The translations under genes were made by a program, and so were the position numbers. The notes under the pieces are model-generated. The model did not search any database and was not told where the DNA came from. It worked only from the letters and a program-made list of their open reading frames with translations. From Halictus rubicundus (Eukaryota > Arthropoda > Insecta > Hymenoptera > Halictidae): DNA of 64,000 bases. The stretch spans positions 1,584,830 through 1,648,829 of the forward strand of contig NC_135161.1 in NCBI RefSeq assembly GCF_050948215.1, given 5' to 3'. Positions within the stretch are counted from its first letter, which is position 1; each line of letters opens with the position of its first letter. Below, piece by piece: positions 19,813 to 29,989 of the stretch.

Positions 19813-20865
19813 ATGGAGGGCCGTAGGGGCCTCGCCGACCGGCTCCGCGAGCTCCAGCTCGCCGCCGACCCGCCGACCACCGGGGAACGCCGCCGCAGCG
19901 ACGACCCGACGACCCCGGCCGTCGACCCACCCGCCGAGGAACCGACCTCACGGGACGGCCCAGTGTTGAGGAACTGGGACTCCCTCACCACCCTGGCGTC
20001 GGTGCCCGACGAGCCGCCGCCGGTGGCGTACTGGCTGGGTCAGAGCCCCTGGCCCCGGCTCACCACCCCGCCCAGCTCCCCGGGCTGGCGGACCCCGACG
20101 CCGTCGCCGCCGCCGCGCAGCAACCGGAGCACCCGCCGCCGCAGGCCGAGGAGGAGGCGCCGAGCAGATCGCGACGAGCGCCAGACGGCCTGTTTCAGCC
20201 ACTGGTCGGACCCCCTCCCGCCGGAGGCCCTGGGGAGGCCAGTAGAGCCAGGCCCCGTCGAGACGCAACCCGCCCCCGCCGTCGCGGTCTGGGCTGTCAC
20301 GGAACCGCCCCCGCCGGAGCAGATCCCGCGCCCGGTACCGGCACCGAGACGCCGACCGATGGCCGCCACCACGACCCCCGCCACACGGACGATCGGGAGT
20401 CAAACAGAGGACGCCCCGCCGACCCCGACACGCGCCGCAGCTACGCCAGCCCGGACCCGGGAAACCCCGAGGCCGCCCCAGGGACCCACGACCCGGCGCC
20501 GCCAGGCGAGACCAACGGGGGCGGCGGAAGGAGTGACGCCCCCCAACGGGGGAAACCCGGTCCGCGACGCGGACCGCCCCCATATACGGTGGGATCCGAT
20601 CCCCTTCCAGGGACGACCCCCCACGTTCCCGAGCGCGTGGTTTCAGCTGCCGACGGGACGACAGGCCGAGGTGCCGCTGCGGCTAATCGCGCGAGGCCGC
20701 GCCTATGTGACGGTACCGCCCGGGTTCGAGCGCTGGCGGCTGGTGTTCGGGAGCGATGGCCGCCTGACTCGCTGCGTCCGCCGCCCGCCGGCCGTCCGGA
20801 TACCGGCCGAACCGGCCCCACCACGCCGTCGACGCCAACCAGGACGCGGCCACGACAGTGCGTGA
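19813..20865 (+). CDS. Third ORF of the gypsy element, Pro/Arg-rich, unknown
   Basis: An ATG 44 bases after the pol stop opens a 350-residue frame. The first 240 residues are low-complexity Pro, Arg and Thr. The last 100 look more ordered (HIRWDPIPFQGRPP, AWFQLPTGRQ, ALAAGVR-free GFERWRLVFGSDGR). It sits where errantiviruses carry env, but there is no signal peptide, membrane segment or furin-like site, so it is not an obvious Env. GC-rich DNA readily gives long chance frames, and long frames also exist on the opposite strand here, so coding status needs comparison with other copies. Confidence 0.45.
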   Translation: MEGRRGLADRLRELQLAADPPTTGERRRSDDPTTPAVDPPAEEPTSRDGPVLRNWDSLTTLASVPDEPPPVAYWLGQSPWPRLTTPPSSPGWRTPTPSPPPRSNRSTRRRRPRRRRRADRDERQTACFSHWSDPLPPEALGRPVEPGPVETQPAPAVAVWAVTEPPPPEQIPRPVPAPRRRPMAATTTPATRTIGSQTEDAPPTPTRAAATPARTRETPRPPQGPTTRRRQARPTGAAEGVTPPNGGNPVRDADRPHIRWDPIPFQGRPPTFPSAWFQLPTGRQAEVPLRLIARGRAYVTVPPGFERWRLVFGSDGRLTRCVRRPPAVRIPAEPAPPRRRRQPGRGHDSA

Positions 20866-20936
20866 GGTGCGCGAGGACGTGGCCCCACGGGGCACCCGCG
20901 ACTTCACCCCGGCGGGGGTGAACGGACGCCATACCC

Positions 20937-21275
20937 TAGGCTAAGTTAGGTTAAGTCATGTGTGGTGCGCGTAGATTTAGTTAGTGTTAAGTGTACAGTT
21001 CGCGTAGGCTAAGCTAGCAGTAAGTGTACAGCTCCGCGTAGATTTAGTTAGTGTTAAGTGTACAGTTCGCGTAGGCTAAGCTAGCAGTAAGTGTACAGCT
21101 CCTCGTAGAGTAAGATAGGTTAAGTGTACAGTTCGCGTAGGCTAAGCTAGCAGTAAGTGTACAGCTCCTCGTAGATTAAGATAGGTTAAGTGTACAGATC
21201 CGCGTAGGCCAAGTCCGTTAGGTTAAGTGTACAGCCCCGCGTTAGGATAAGTTAGGATAAGCTTAGCACGTAAGG
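20937..21275 (+). repeat. Minisatellite upstream of the gypsy 3' LTR
   Basis: Diverged units built on AAGTGTACAG, CGCGTAG and CTAAGCTAGCAGT repeat at least six times, some joined into a longer repeat of about 75 bases. It lies between ORF3 and the purine tract and contains no frame. Confidence 0.85.
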
Positions 21276-21322
21276 TCCCGTCCTGCCGAAGTAAAAAGAC
21301 TGTCTCGCGCTCGCCGCCGCGA

Positions 21323-21334
21323 CGTAAGGGGGGG
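21323..21334 (+). other. Polypurine tract
   Basis: GTAAGGGGGGG lies directly before the TGTAACAG start of the right LTR, where plus-strand DNA synthesis is primed. Confidence 0.7.
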
Positions 21335-22266
21335 TGTAACAGACCTGGCTGCGCCAGGCCTGTTCCTGACCGCACGCGCCCGAATCCGAGCCCCCGAACA
21401 CGACCGACGGATACCGAGATCCGCCGGTACCCGCGAGCGCCCCCGCGAGCCCCGCATCACCGAACAGATCTTGGCGGGAACCGGAACCCGCCATGATGCG
21501 ACACCGGCGCGCCGGATGCGTGACGACACCGGAAAAGCCGGCCGCGAACCGTACCGCACCGCACCCCCTCGCCCGGCAAGACGAGAGAGACGGACCGGAA
21601 AACGGTCTCTTCGGTTTTCCGCCGCGATAGCGATCAGTCGCATGATCGAACCGTATTCACCAGCCGCCGATATCGACCGCCCGGATACGATCGACCCGCG
21701 CTGTTCCGACGCCGAGAAACCGCCCGCCGATTCTCGCGGAATAATAGTTTGCCCGCGGATCTTATAACCGCGAGTGTGCCGAGTTATTCGCGACCCGCGA
21801 ACACCGATCTACGCCGCTGCGTGCCAGATCACCTGGAGAGCCGCCCCGAACGCCGAGCGATCGAGGACCGGACCCAGGGTAAGTACCTTACTTTCCCGTT
21901 AACCCGATACCTCCGCTTCCGCCCACACACCCACGGAGAGCGAACCACCCGCAGCCGGCCCCTCGCCGGCCGCCCTGGGGCACGGGCTCTCCGCCCGCCG
22001 AAACTACCCTGGTCCGGATACGCCGCCGCGTACGGCCCCGACCCCGCCGTAACCTGAGGCACGAACCGCGACCGCCGACCGCCGAAACGCGAAGCCGGGA
22101 CAGTGACGAACGTTTGAAATACTCGCGTCGTTAATCACCCGTGCCCGACCGTCCGCGACCCCGCCGTAACCCTCGCGTTATCCTGCGAGAACCCTGGCAC
22201 GGCGAGCCAAATCCGGCCGCGAGGAATCCGTTGTGACGAGATCCGCCGGGAAACGGACTCGTTACA
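21335..22266 (+). repeat. Right LTR of the gypsy element
   Basis: It shares start, end and many blocks with the left LTR, but carries an extra segment near 21365-21395 and many substitutions. It abuts the virus-like frame at 22267 with no duplicated bases. Confidence 0.9.
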
Positions 22267-23158
22267 GTGTGAAGGGGTTACATTTCCTCCAGAGAAAAGA
22301 GCTTCAATGCCTCAGTCTGTGGGACCTTTAACTGCTTTATTGTGTTACATAAAAGCGGATAGAAGATATTCTAAGAAATGGGAGGATGCAGTGAAGCGTG
22401 CTTTTGCTCATTTCCCGGACATAGATATGGTTATGCAGTTGTTAAGGGAGAAAGAGCCTTCCGAAATCAGGACTCTAATGTCTCTAATATCTGATATTGC
22501 TTTGATAGTAACAACAAGGCAAGCAACTCGCATGTTTCCACCACCCGCTGCATTCAGTTTCATCATGACCTATGATCACAAAATCAGCGGTGTTGACTAT
22601 AAAGCAGAACACATCCTGAATAATTTCAATTTCTCTGGGCATGGTGCTTTCCTGTTCTATAAGGTGTTTTCTGCATATCCTTGGAAATTGAATTTGAATT
22701 CAGGTACAGATAGTATTGCTAAACAGATTGTTTATCATTCTATATTTGGTACTTATAAGGAGGACTTTGGCATTTTATCTGGAATTACGAGTCAAGGAAG
22801 ATGGGACACTAGAGAGAAAATGGGAAAAGTTTTCCAGAAATCAAACACCACTGGATCTCCTGTTGAATTCAAGCCGATAACTCAAATTTATTATTCAAAG
22901 CTTTCCCAAGCAAATCAAACCGGGTTGCTGACATCATCTTACAACCAATTATCATCTGTCCCTTGCTTTAGTGGGAAAACTAAGAGAAAATTTGACGACG
23001 CATTCTTTGATCATTTGAGAGAGGATAAAACACGAGCAGTGGGAGGGAGATCCATGCAAGCCTTGATTTCCACCTATACCACTCATAGGGACGAGCTTCG
23101 CCAAATGCTAGAGACCAACAACGGTTTGCTTGGAGCTGGAACGAGAAATTCTACTTAA
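22267..23158 (+). pseudogene. Endogenous viral element, candidate orthomyxo-like nucleoprotein
   Basis: The frame is open from the gypsy LTR edge to a stop at 23158 (about 296 residues; 283 from the Met at 22307). It is unlike piggyBac or any other mobile-element protein I know. It has a mixed helical composition, an aromatic-rich centre (AFSFIMTYDHKISG, GHGAFLFYKVFSAYPW) and a polar C-terminus. It lies within the piggyBac where the transposase middle is missing, and the piggyBac tail resumes just after it. A nucleoprotein of an orthomyxo/quaranja-like virus is suggested mainly by the polymerase fragment of that group about 12 kb away. The 5' end is cut by the gypsy junction. The family call is tentative. 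Confidence 0.4.
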
Positions 23159-23164
23159 ATATCC

Positions 23165-23421
23165 AAATAAAGATATACATATGTAGTAATAAGTCTGGAG
23201 GCCAAACTGCATCCAAACATAATCTCTTACGACTAGTTTCAAGACATTTTCCATCCAAATACACCAATCCCACAGGAAAGCGACAGGACGGTCGGCGGAA
23301 ATGTGTGGTTTGCAGCAAGCACAAAAAGCGAACCGAAACACGAATCGAATGTAAAGACTGCAGCGTTGGATTGTGTACTGAACCCTGCTTTAAATTATAT
23401 CATAAAAAGGAAAATTATTAA
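23165..23421 (+). pseudogene. piggyBac transposase C-terminal zinc finger
   Basis: The frame reads SGGQTASKHNLLRLVSRHF, then GKRQDGRRKCVVCSKHKK, then IECKDCSVGLCTEPCF, ending YHKKENY and a TAA at 23419. The spaced CxxC pairs and final Cys/His are the cysteine-rich DNA-binding tail of piggyBac transposases. The 3' inverted end lies 260 bases downstream. Confidence 0.85.
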
Positions 23422-23685
23422 AATTTGTTAAAGATTATCTAAGATTAATAAAGATTGTTAAAGATTACTAAAATTTTCATTGTTATTAATATTATTGTTT
23501 GATCGGCACGCCGGCTAGCAGCCTCAAAATCGGCTCTGCACACAGCGTTACGAACGAATCGTGTTCCGTGTTGTCCGCGCGACATTGTATCGCGTATCGT
23601 GTTGTCCGCGCGTTCGATCTTCCACCGTCACGCGGGCTACCTAGAGCGCATTTTATTTCTGAGAGCTTCGCCGCGAAGGGGTTAA

Positions 23686-23891
23686 TAAAACTCTTGCGCA
23701 ACGTTTCCAAACAACGCGGCCGAATTTGTGGATTTTTTTAGGTAAGTTTTCACGCGCTTTTAATACGTGTAATTTTTTTTGTTTTTTTTTTTTGCAGTAA
23801 CGTTTTTTAAAAATTGATTTACAGATAACTTTTTAAAACAAATCAAAGATGAAACGACTGATTACGAACGTTTATTAAGAAACTTAAAAGT
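23686..23891 (+). CDS. MULE-like gene, exon end, intron, next exon start
   Basis: The exon interrupted at 6120 continues here as NKTLAQRFQTTRPNLWIFL to the donor GTAAGT at 23742. The intron runs to TTTACAG at 23824. The next exon reads DNFLKQIKDETTDYERLL and is cut at 23891 by a solo LTR. An earlier acceptor (about 23797) would lead into a stop, so the later one is preferred. The 83-bp intron and in-phase junction support a genuine spliced gene. Confidence 0.6.
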
Positions 23892-25149
23892 TGCAACGAG
23901 ACACATTTGGAGTCTCGTTGCGAGTCCGCAGTTACGTACCAGGCCCGCGCCAATCAGCGTCGGGAACCAGCCGCGCGCCAATCCGCGAATTCGGCCCGAG
24001 CTCGGACCAATCGGCGAATGCCGAAGATTCGCGAATGAGCACACGAGGTCCGCGCTCGGGCTATAAAGACTGCGACGAAATCCACCGAGAGCGGACTTGG
24101 CCTGGAGCAGCTCTCGGGGTAACACCCGAGCCCAGGACTTCTCGCAGCCGCGCAGATACGTGCGAGTTTCGGTTTACTTCCGGGCGAACACGAGGAAGCG
24201 CCGGGATCGGCCGTAAACGTACGCGGTTCTACGTCCCGTACGAAGAAAACCGAAACCGCGAGCAAGCCGTGGGAGACGGTCGCCCGGCGGCTGTACTTTT
24301 CAGTGCTCCGTCGTTGCGACACTCCGGCCCGTTCTCCCCACTCCTCGTGACCCGCTCCCGAATCCAGCCTTCCTGTTCTCCGATCCGCGATCGTACCTCG
24401 CGCCCCGCGAGTTTAGTCGCCGACCGGCGCAGCAGCGTGCGGAGCTCGCCCCGCGGTATACTACCGAGGACGAGCGACCACGCCGGTGTGACAGGGACCA
24501 CACCTGATTATGGCCCGTTGCGCACGGCAACACCTTCGTTGCACACGGCAACACCTTCGTTGCACACGGCACCACCTTCGGAGAAGTCCTGTTGATAAGA
24601 AGGGATCAAATATCCTCAGCGGTCAGTTGTCTCCGACGGTATAAGAGGCCGCCGCCCCAGGGCACGAGCGTTCAGTTTTGTTTTAGTATCGCCTACGTAC
24701 GTTCTCCGTGTATTTCAATCATTGTAATAATCTTTGTAACTAACTCAGTGGTACTCAACTCCGGTTGAGCAATAAAGTTTTTTTTTATATGTTCTTCTTG
24801 ATTATTACGTGACACCGGCACCGAGCCGTACGTACTGGGTTTATGTCCGTACGTACGAACTCGTGCCGCGGTTGATCGGGGACGGCAAACGGGGCGTCCC
24901 GCCGATCCGGAGACGAATTTCTCCGCGCCCCGCGAGCTCAGCCGACGAAGGAACACGTCTCGATCACTGACACCTGCTGAGCCGCGGAGGTTCCCGAACG
25001 CCTCACCGATAAGTCGAAACAGGGAGGACCGTTCGTCGTCGGGTCCGAGACCGAGAGAACCGACCGCAAAGAACCCTGGCCGCTGAGCCAATCCGGGGAG
25101 GGCTCGCACGTCTCGCCGCGCATCACGCGACGAGACGTGTACCGTTACA
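23892..25149 (+). mobile_element. Solo LTR A in the MULE-like exon
   Basis: The LTR begins TGCAACGAGAC and ends CCGTTACA, flanked by AAGT at 23888-23891 and 25150-25153. Removing it with one AAGT restores the exon frame exactly. Three CCAAT boxes (about 23950-24010) and a TATA-like CTATAAAG (24059) mark a promoter. It contains a nested solo LTR (24487-24814). Relative to copies B and C it lacks about 360 bases after 25065. The same family occurs at 36049-38798 and inverted at 40067-41361. Confidence 0.85.
24487..24814 (+). mobile_element. Solo LTR nested in LTR A, 328 bp
   Basis: It starts TGTGACAGGG and ends TTACGTGACA, with the 4-bp duplication CCGG at 24483-24486 and 24815-24818. Copies B and C of the host LTR show the empty site. 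It has TATAAGAGG (24640), a start-like CAGTTTTG, and AATAAAG (24772). A 22-base CACGGCAACACCTTCGTTG-type unit is repeated two to three times near 24517-24575. Confidence 0.85.
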
Positions 25150-25153
25150 AAGT

Positions 25154-25310
25154 CACACGGATTCGTACCCGTGCCAGTAGAGAAAAGAACGCCAAAATTA
25201 AGTTATTCCAAGATAATTTAGTTTCCGGGATACTGCCAATTGATCAGTTTTTGAAGATGTTTAATCAAGATTATGAATAGGGCACTATGTTGATAATGTA
25301 TTGTCAAGTG
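25154..25310 (+). CDS. MULE-like gene, exon downstream of LTR A
   Basis: The frame continues VTRIRTRASREKNAKIK and DNLVSGILPIDQFLKMF, then meets a TAG at 25278-25280. A single added base near 25275 would carry the frame on as HYVDNVLSS to a donor GTACGT at 25311. The next two exons then join in phase, so the stop may be a recent frameshift rather than the true end. Both readings are possible. Confidence 0.5.
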
Positions 25311-25382
25311 GTACGTTTTCATACTTTAACATTGCTACGTTCGACTTATGCTTTAAGTAAAATTTTTTTAATTCGTCTTTAG

Positions 25383-25581
25383 ACTGCGATGAAAGTGATG
25401 TATGTAGTGAAACTCGCTCGATTGAAAGATTTAGTACAGGTAAATATCTCTATCCCCAAACTGAGATGAATTCTGTTAACTATTTGCATTTAATTTGAAC
25501 AAATTCCAATCTTTTATCAATCTTTTTCAGAGGACAGATTACTTGAGTACACAAGTAGCGGAGACCTTCGTACTCGATATG
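25383..25581 (+). CDS. MULE-like gene, possible last exons
   Basis: Exon 25383-25439 lies between TTTAG and GTAAAT and reads CDESDVCSETRSIERFS. Exon 25531-25581 begins after TTTTTCAG and reads EDRLLEYTSSGDLRTRY, in phase, until LTR-like sequence starts at 25582. The protein is acidic and unassigned. The phase match across two introns is the only support. Confidence 0.35.
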
Positions 25582-26931
25582 TGTTCGGGAATCGGCAACG
25601 ATTCTTCAAACCCGCGCGCGCTCAAGCGCGGTGCTAATTAGTTCCCGAGCACTTCCCTCTCCGCGAATAACCCACGGCACGTTAACCAATTGCCGCACTC
25701 GCGAGCCGCAAACATCCGCGAAGGATTCCCGGAATCGCCCTCTTTTTCCGCGAACCGTCTGCGTGCCACCACGTGAACCCAGAACGTCTCTCGTCGAACC
25801 GTGATTCTCAACCGTACCACGCTCACCGTGCAATTTACACGAATTGTATTGAACACGCATAGTTTATTCAATTGTATACCGGGCTTTATTACAAAGTACA
25901 AGTGTTCTTTTACAAAGTGGAGTACATTCTTCTCCTACCGACCGACCACGTGCTCGATCCTATTTTCCGCCCGCATAATCCCGCCGCACGAAGTTTTCGC
26001 CCTACCAGTTTCCGACACTCCGCCTCGATCTTCCAAGCCTTCCGATAAGGCTGTCCCAGTCGCCCATTCCCAAACAATATGTACAAATAGAAAGTACAAC
26101 AGTCAATGATATTGCGACGAAACCGCGACTTTCGCTTTTCGTCGCGAACTCGCGAACGAACCAGGCGCGCGCCAATCAACGACCGGCCCCTAACGCACGC
26201 CAATCCGCGAGCAGACCCAAGCGCGGACCAATCCGCGGGCGCCGCGGATTCGCGAACGAGGCCGCGAGTCCGCGCTTCGCACATAAATATCGGAGCGAAA
26301 CGCACCGAGAGCGGAGTTGGCTTGGAGCTGCTTCAGGAGGTACGTCTCCGGGCTCCAGACCACTCGCAGCCGCGTGCTAGCGCACAACCTACGGGTTTGT
26401 CCGTGATTGTGTGTGAACACGCTGGTAGTGGCAAATCGCGTACTACGCGTCCGTCCGTGTACTAGAGGAACCAGTACCGCGAGGAATCTCGAGCTGAGCA
26501 GTCGAGCGAGAACCGTGCTCCCGAGCACTTCTTCGCTCCGAACTCCGGCCCTCTCCCCTCTCCTGCCCGATACTCCGATTCCTCGATTCCTGCACGATCC
26601 ATCCGTCGGTTCGCGACCGAGCCTCGTGTTCTGCCCGTTTAGTTCCCATCCAGCCGTAGCCGCGTTCGGAGTTCGTTCTGTAGGCCCATCTGCGAACGAG
26701 CACGGCGCCGGTGCTGAGGAGTTCGTACTACGGGTCCGTCCGTGTGCGAACGAGCCACACCACGGTCTGACTGGGGACGACGAGTTAAGGTCGACCCACA
26801 CAAGACCGGGACGGGACCGGGGACCTTTGGCCGCTAGATTCGAAACCAGGGTGTAGGGTTTGAGTCGACGGGGCTTCAGTGTTCCAAACTATATTTCTGC
26901 TCGCCCCGGTTGGGTCATTATCTCGAGCGTT
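25582..26931. mobile_element. GC-rich LTR-like sequence, limits partly unknown
   Basis: The left edge TGTTCGGGAAT cuts the preceding exon. On the minus strand AATAAAG (about 25893) lies upstream of that edge, as in an R-U5 region. On the plus strand there are CCAAT boxes near 26175-26230, a TATA-like ATAAATAT near 26283, and ACCGAGAGCGGA and GGAGCTGCT blocks shared with LTR A. It may be one long LTR or two LTRs back to back. No coding frame is convincing. Confidence 0.45.
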
Positions 26932-29307
26932 TGACCATTTCCAGAAGGCCTTTCGGGAGCGCGTTGACAGTTCCCTGCTGTGCATGGCACGAAAAAAAAT
27001 GTTTTTAGGGCCTTCACGGTTCCTTAGGTAAACTATCGGTATCTCCCCTTTACAATACCATGGAAATAGGAAACCTTCCTGCCCCTTGGTGAAACATCAT
27101 ACATCCTTGTATTGCATGTAAATTATATATACATATATTGTAAAAACGAGAATAGTCGTTATTTTTTTTTAAGGAAATATCCACATTAGGAAGGGGGTCA
27201 TTCCATGCGAATTCGATCATTTTTTGGGGACTATGTATCGAATTTTGATGACATTGAAGTATGTTGTGTTCCAAGAAAAAATGGGAGGCGGGGGTTGAGC
27301 CGGGTTATCACAAAAGACTGCTGTTCTCAAATAATTTATTTTTTCCTTGGTGAATGTCATTTCTTAATTAAAAAATATTAGAAATATCTTTGTTATGCAA
27401 ATTTTACCACTGGTTCAAGTGTGAAAAAATTTGAATAAATATGGCTCTATTTTACGTTTCTTCATCTTTTTCTTTGAAATTTCGTTTTGTAATTCGCGAA
27501 GCCGCAAAACTATTTATTGTACTATTCATTATTTTAGGTTCATAAAATTGCTGGATATTCTTTAGACATTCTGAAGTAAGGGTCGCTAGCGAAAAAATGT
27601 ATGTATATGGAAAACTCATAAATTCTTGTCCATGATGGCCTAAACATGGTTAGATGGAAGGTTCCCTGGCAGGAATGCGATGGCGTATCTATATCTTGTC
27701 CAATGATACGAGACAGTAGACGTAAACATAGGCGCTCGAGTGCGACAGAGTTGAAGTTACCCTTACAAGACAATTAGCAAAGGACGCACGCTGGGTGCTT
27801 CACTGCCTTGGTCTCGTTGGACAGAGCATAGGTACGAATGCGCGGCCGATTGGATCAGAGTCCAAGGGACAGGCCTCATTTCACGCGTACTTTCGGCTAC
27901 AGTCGAGATATTGGCTACAGCGGTCACACATACTATGTAGCGGGTGACGTCGAAGCCAAAACAATGGGACTACGGGCGCAGCTGTGGTGGGGATAGGCAT
28001 ACCTAACGGTGGGCTTCTCAAGAATGGCGACACTTTAAAAATGGCGAAATTAAAATGGTTTCAAGTGTACGCTGCACCGCGACATTGCCTTCTTTTTCAC
28101 GGCAGACGAGCGGTTACGAGCAGCAACCGAGCAGCTGTACTTGTTGTCCTTACACCATGTACATATGCGACTGCCACATGATCTAATACAATTATGAATT
28201 GTTAGAGAAATTCACTTCACGGACCTGTTTTTAAAAAATCGGACACTTCAAAATTGACGAAATTAAAATTATTTGAAGTGAACGCTGCACCGCGATACAT
28301 AGCCTAGCAGCACGGTTGGCGCACGGTAGAAGCAGAGCCCGGGAGGCTGTTAGGCCTATGGCCTCCCGGGCCCGGGTTCACTTGAAATAATTTAGTTTCG
28401 TCAATTTTGAAGTATCCACTTACTTAAAAACAGGTCTGTAGAGGGGACACTTGGAGCTATAACCTCATTTTTTAAAATAATACAACGTTAATAATGTTCT
28501 TTACGCATTCTGAAGTGGGGGTCGGCAGAGTTTGTCCTAAAATTGAAACTTTCACGTAGTAACGAGAAAGAAAACAGGAAAAGAGGTCCGTATTTTATTG
28601 GGGTATTGTGCAGTCGGAGTGTACAGGAAAGGTGAATACCATCATTAGCACAGAGGAAATTGGTTTTTAGAAACCTGTCGGAGAATAGCGGTCGATCAGT
28701 CGTGCACTTACAATTGGCTACCTGAATCGCCGAACGTCGCGTCCTTACCTGGTTTTACCTGATTGAAACCTTGGAGGCTCCATAAATTAAAAACCAAAAT
28801 TTCAAAGAGGCAGCATCGAAGTACTGCTCTGTAACTATTATATTAAAAGAACCGTGATATTCACTTTTTGACCTGTCAATCGAATCTCGAAGGATTCTTG
28901 CGGCTATATCCTCATTCCCTCTAAATTTTGTAATGTCCCTCTGCTATTTTTCCCAACATTTGTTTTTGGTATTCCATTGTTTCCCCCTTCCAATGGAACA
29001 TTCTCCCAACGTTTGCCATTCGGCAAGGTGTATTGCGGACGTGCTATACCGTTCGTCCCACAGCTTAAGCCCATAAATTTTATGGCAGACAAAGTCACAT
29101 GCTGGTCATTAGTACCTGCGACGTGTAAATTACTTTATGACCACCGACCAACGAAAACACGAGGAATATCCAGAAGAATTAAGAGTGTTTGCTGTTGATT
29201 TCAAGTGTACGCTGAACCGTGGTGTTGCCTCCTTTTTGACGGCAGACGAGCGATTACGAGCAGCGGCCGGGCAGCTGTACTTGTCGTCCTTACACCATGT
29301 GCATGCA
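26932..29307 (+). repeat. Interspersed repeat family R, copy 1
   Basis: Long blocks match two other places in the window. The GCGTTGACAGTTCCCTGCTG start is shared with 59995. The TCTATATCTTGTCCAATGA to GTGACGTCGAAGCCAAAAC block (about 27540-28060) is shared with 33640-34140 and 60410-60880. There is no transposase frame. A non-autonomous DNA element is likely. The stretch at 28440-29200 holds no recognised gene. Confidence 0.7.
28219..28439. repeat. Fold-back inverted repeat in R copy 1
   Basis: Arms starting ACGGACCTGTTTTT and ending AAAAACAGGTCTGT pair over much of 220 bases around the palindromic GCCCGGGAGGC / GCCTCCCGGGC core. The RNA could form a long hairpin. A related fold-back is at 34086-34320. 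Confidence 0.75.
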
Positions 29308-29989
29308 GTAGCGGCGGGAAGTTTGTTGACACCTTTTCAAGCGGAATAACTTTTTTGAAATTGGTCCAAATGACTTGAATCTCTTTTAGATGTTAGACCA
29401 ACTAGTTTGCTGCAGAATGACTAAACAAACATCTTTTTAGGTTGCAATTGGTTGGAATGATAAAGAAATGAAAAAATTATGATTTTTCAACTTTTTTATC
29501 GGAGCCTATAACGATAATTTAAAAAATGCGTTTTGTTGATTTCGGTAACTTACATGCATACCGAAAATTTCATCGAAATCGGTCAACGTTGCAATGAGCT
29601 ACAAACATTTCAAGATGAGAGTTTAAGGGTTAACGTCGCAGATTTTCGACCTTGCCAGGGAATATCGCCCTTATGTGATCTTTTTGAAACGTTTTTAGCT
29701 CATTGCAACATTGACCGATTTCGATGAAATTTTTAGTATGCATATGTTATCGATATCTCCAAACGCATTTTTCAAATTATCGTCATAGGCTCTGATGAAA
29801 AAGTTGAAAAATCACAATTTTTCATTTTTTTATCATTCCAACCAATCGTAATCTAAAAAAATGTTTCTTTAGTCATCCTCTAGCAAACTAGTTGGTCTAT
29901 CATATAAAAAACATTCTACTCATTTGGACCAATTTTAAAAAAGTCATTCCACTTGAAAAGGTGTCAACATACTTTCCGCCGCGAGTGTA
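29308..29989. mobile_element. Hairpin MITE at a TA site
   Basis: Two arms of about 300 bases form an almost complete inverted repeat (CAGTAGCGGCGGGAAG on the left; the right end complements to CACTCGCGGCGGAAAG). It sits in a copy of the repeat whose empty site, ACATATGCGAC, is visible at 28157. A TA duplication (left copy diverged to TG) suggests a Tc1/mariner-type MITE. It has no coding frame. Confidence 0.75.

Larger units (their letters stand above)
14404..22266 (+). mobile_element. Ty3/gypsy LTR retrotransposon, probably recombinant
   Basis: The LTR at 14404-15309, a tRNA-Lys primer site, gag, pol, a third frame, a minisatellite, a purine tract and the LTR at 21335-22266 follow in order. 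The element is far more GC-rich than its surroundings. The two LTRs differ in length (906 against 932 bp) and by many substitutions and indels. The flanks (ATCC on the left, GTGT on the right) show no target duplication. A simple insertion would give identical LTRs and a duplication, so the two ends probably come from different copies joined by recombination. Confidence 0.9.
6117..23685 (+). mobile_element. piggyBac element, split by nested insertions
   Basis: The element is bounded by TTAA at 6117-6120 and 23682-23685, the target site of piggyBac. The inverted ends are CCCTTTCGCGGCGAA on the left (6121-6135) and TTCGCCGCGAAGGGG on the right (ending 23681). It interrupts an exon of the MULE-like gene. 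Its own transposase has been cut by a BEL/Pao element with a perfect 5-bp duplication, and by the gypsy element plus virus-like segment with no duplication. Much of the middle of the transposase is missing, so it cannot move itself. Confidence 0.9.

Noticed and set aside
20937..21275. Regularly spaced repeats resembling a CRISPR array
   Set aside because: The units are contiguous and diverged with no unique spacers, inside a eukaryotic retrotransposon; it is a minisatellite.
22267..23158. Idea that this frame is the missing middle of the piggyBac transposase
   Set aside because: It lacks the conserved piggyBac core motifs expected between the first catalytic Asp and the zinc finger, and its composition differs.
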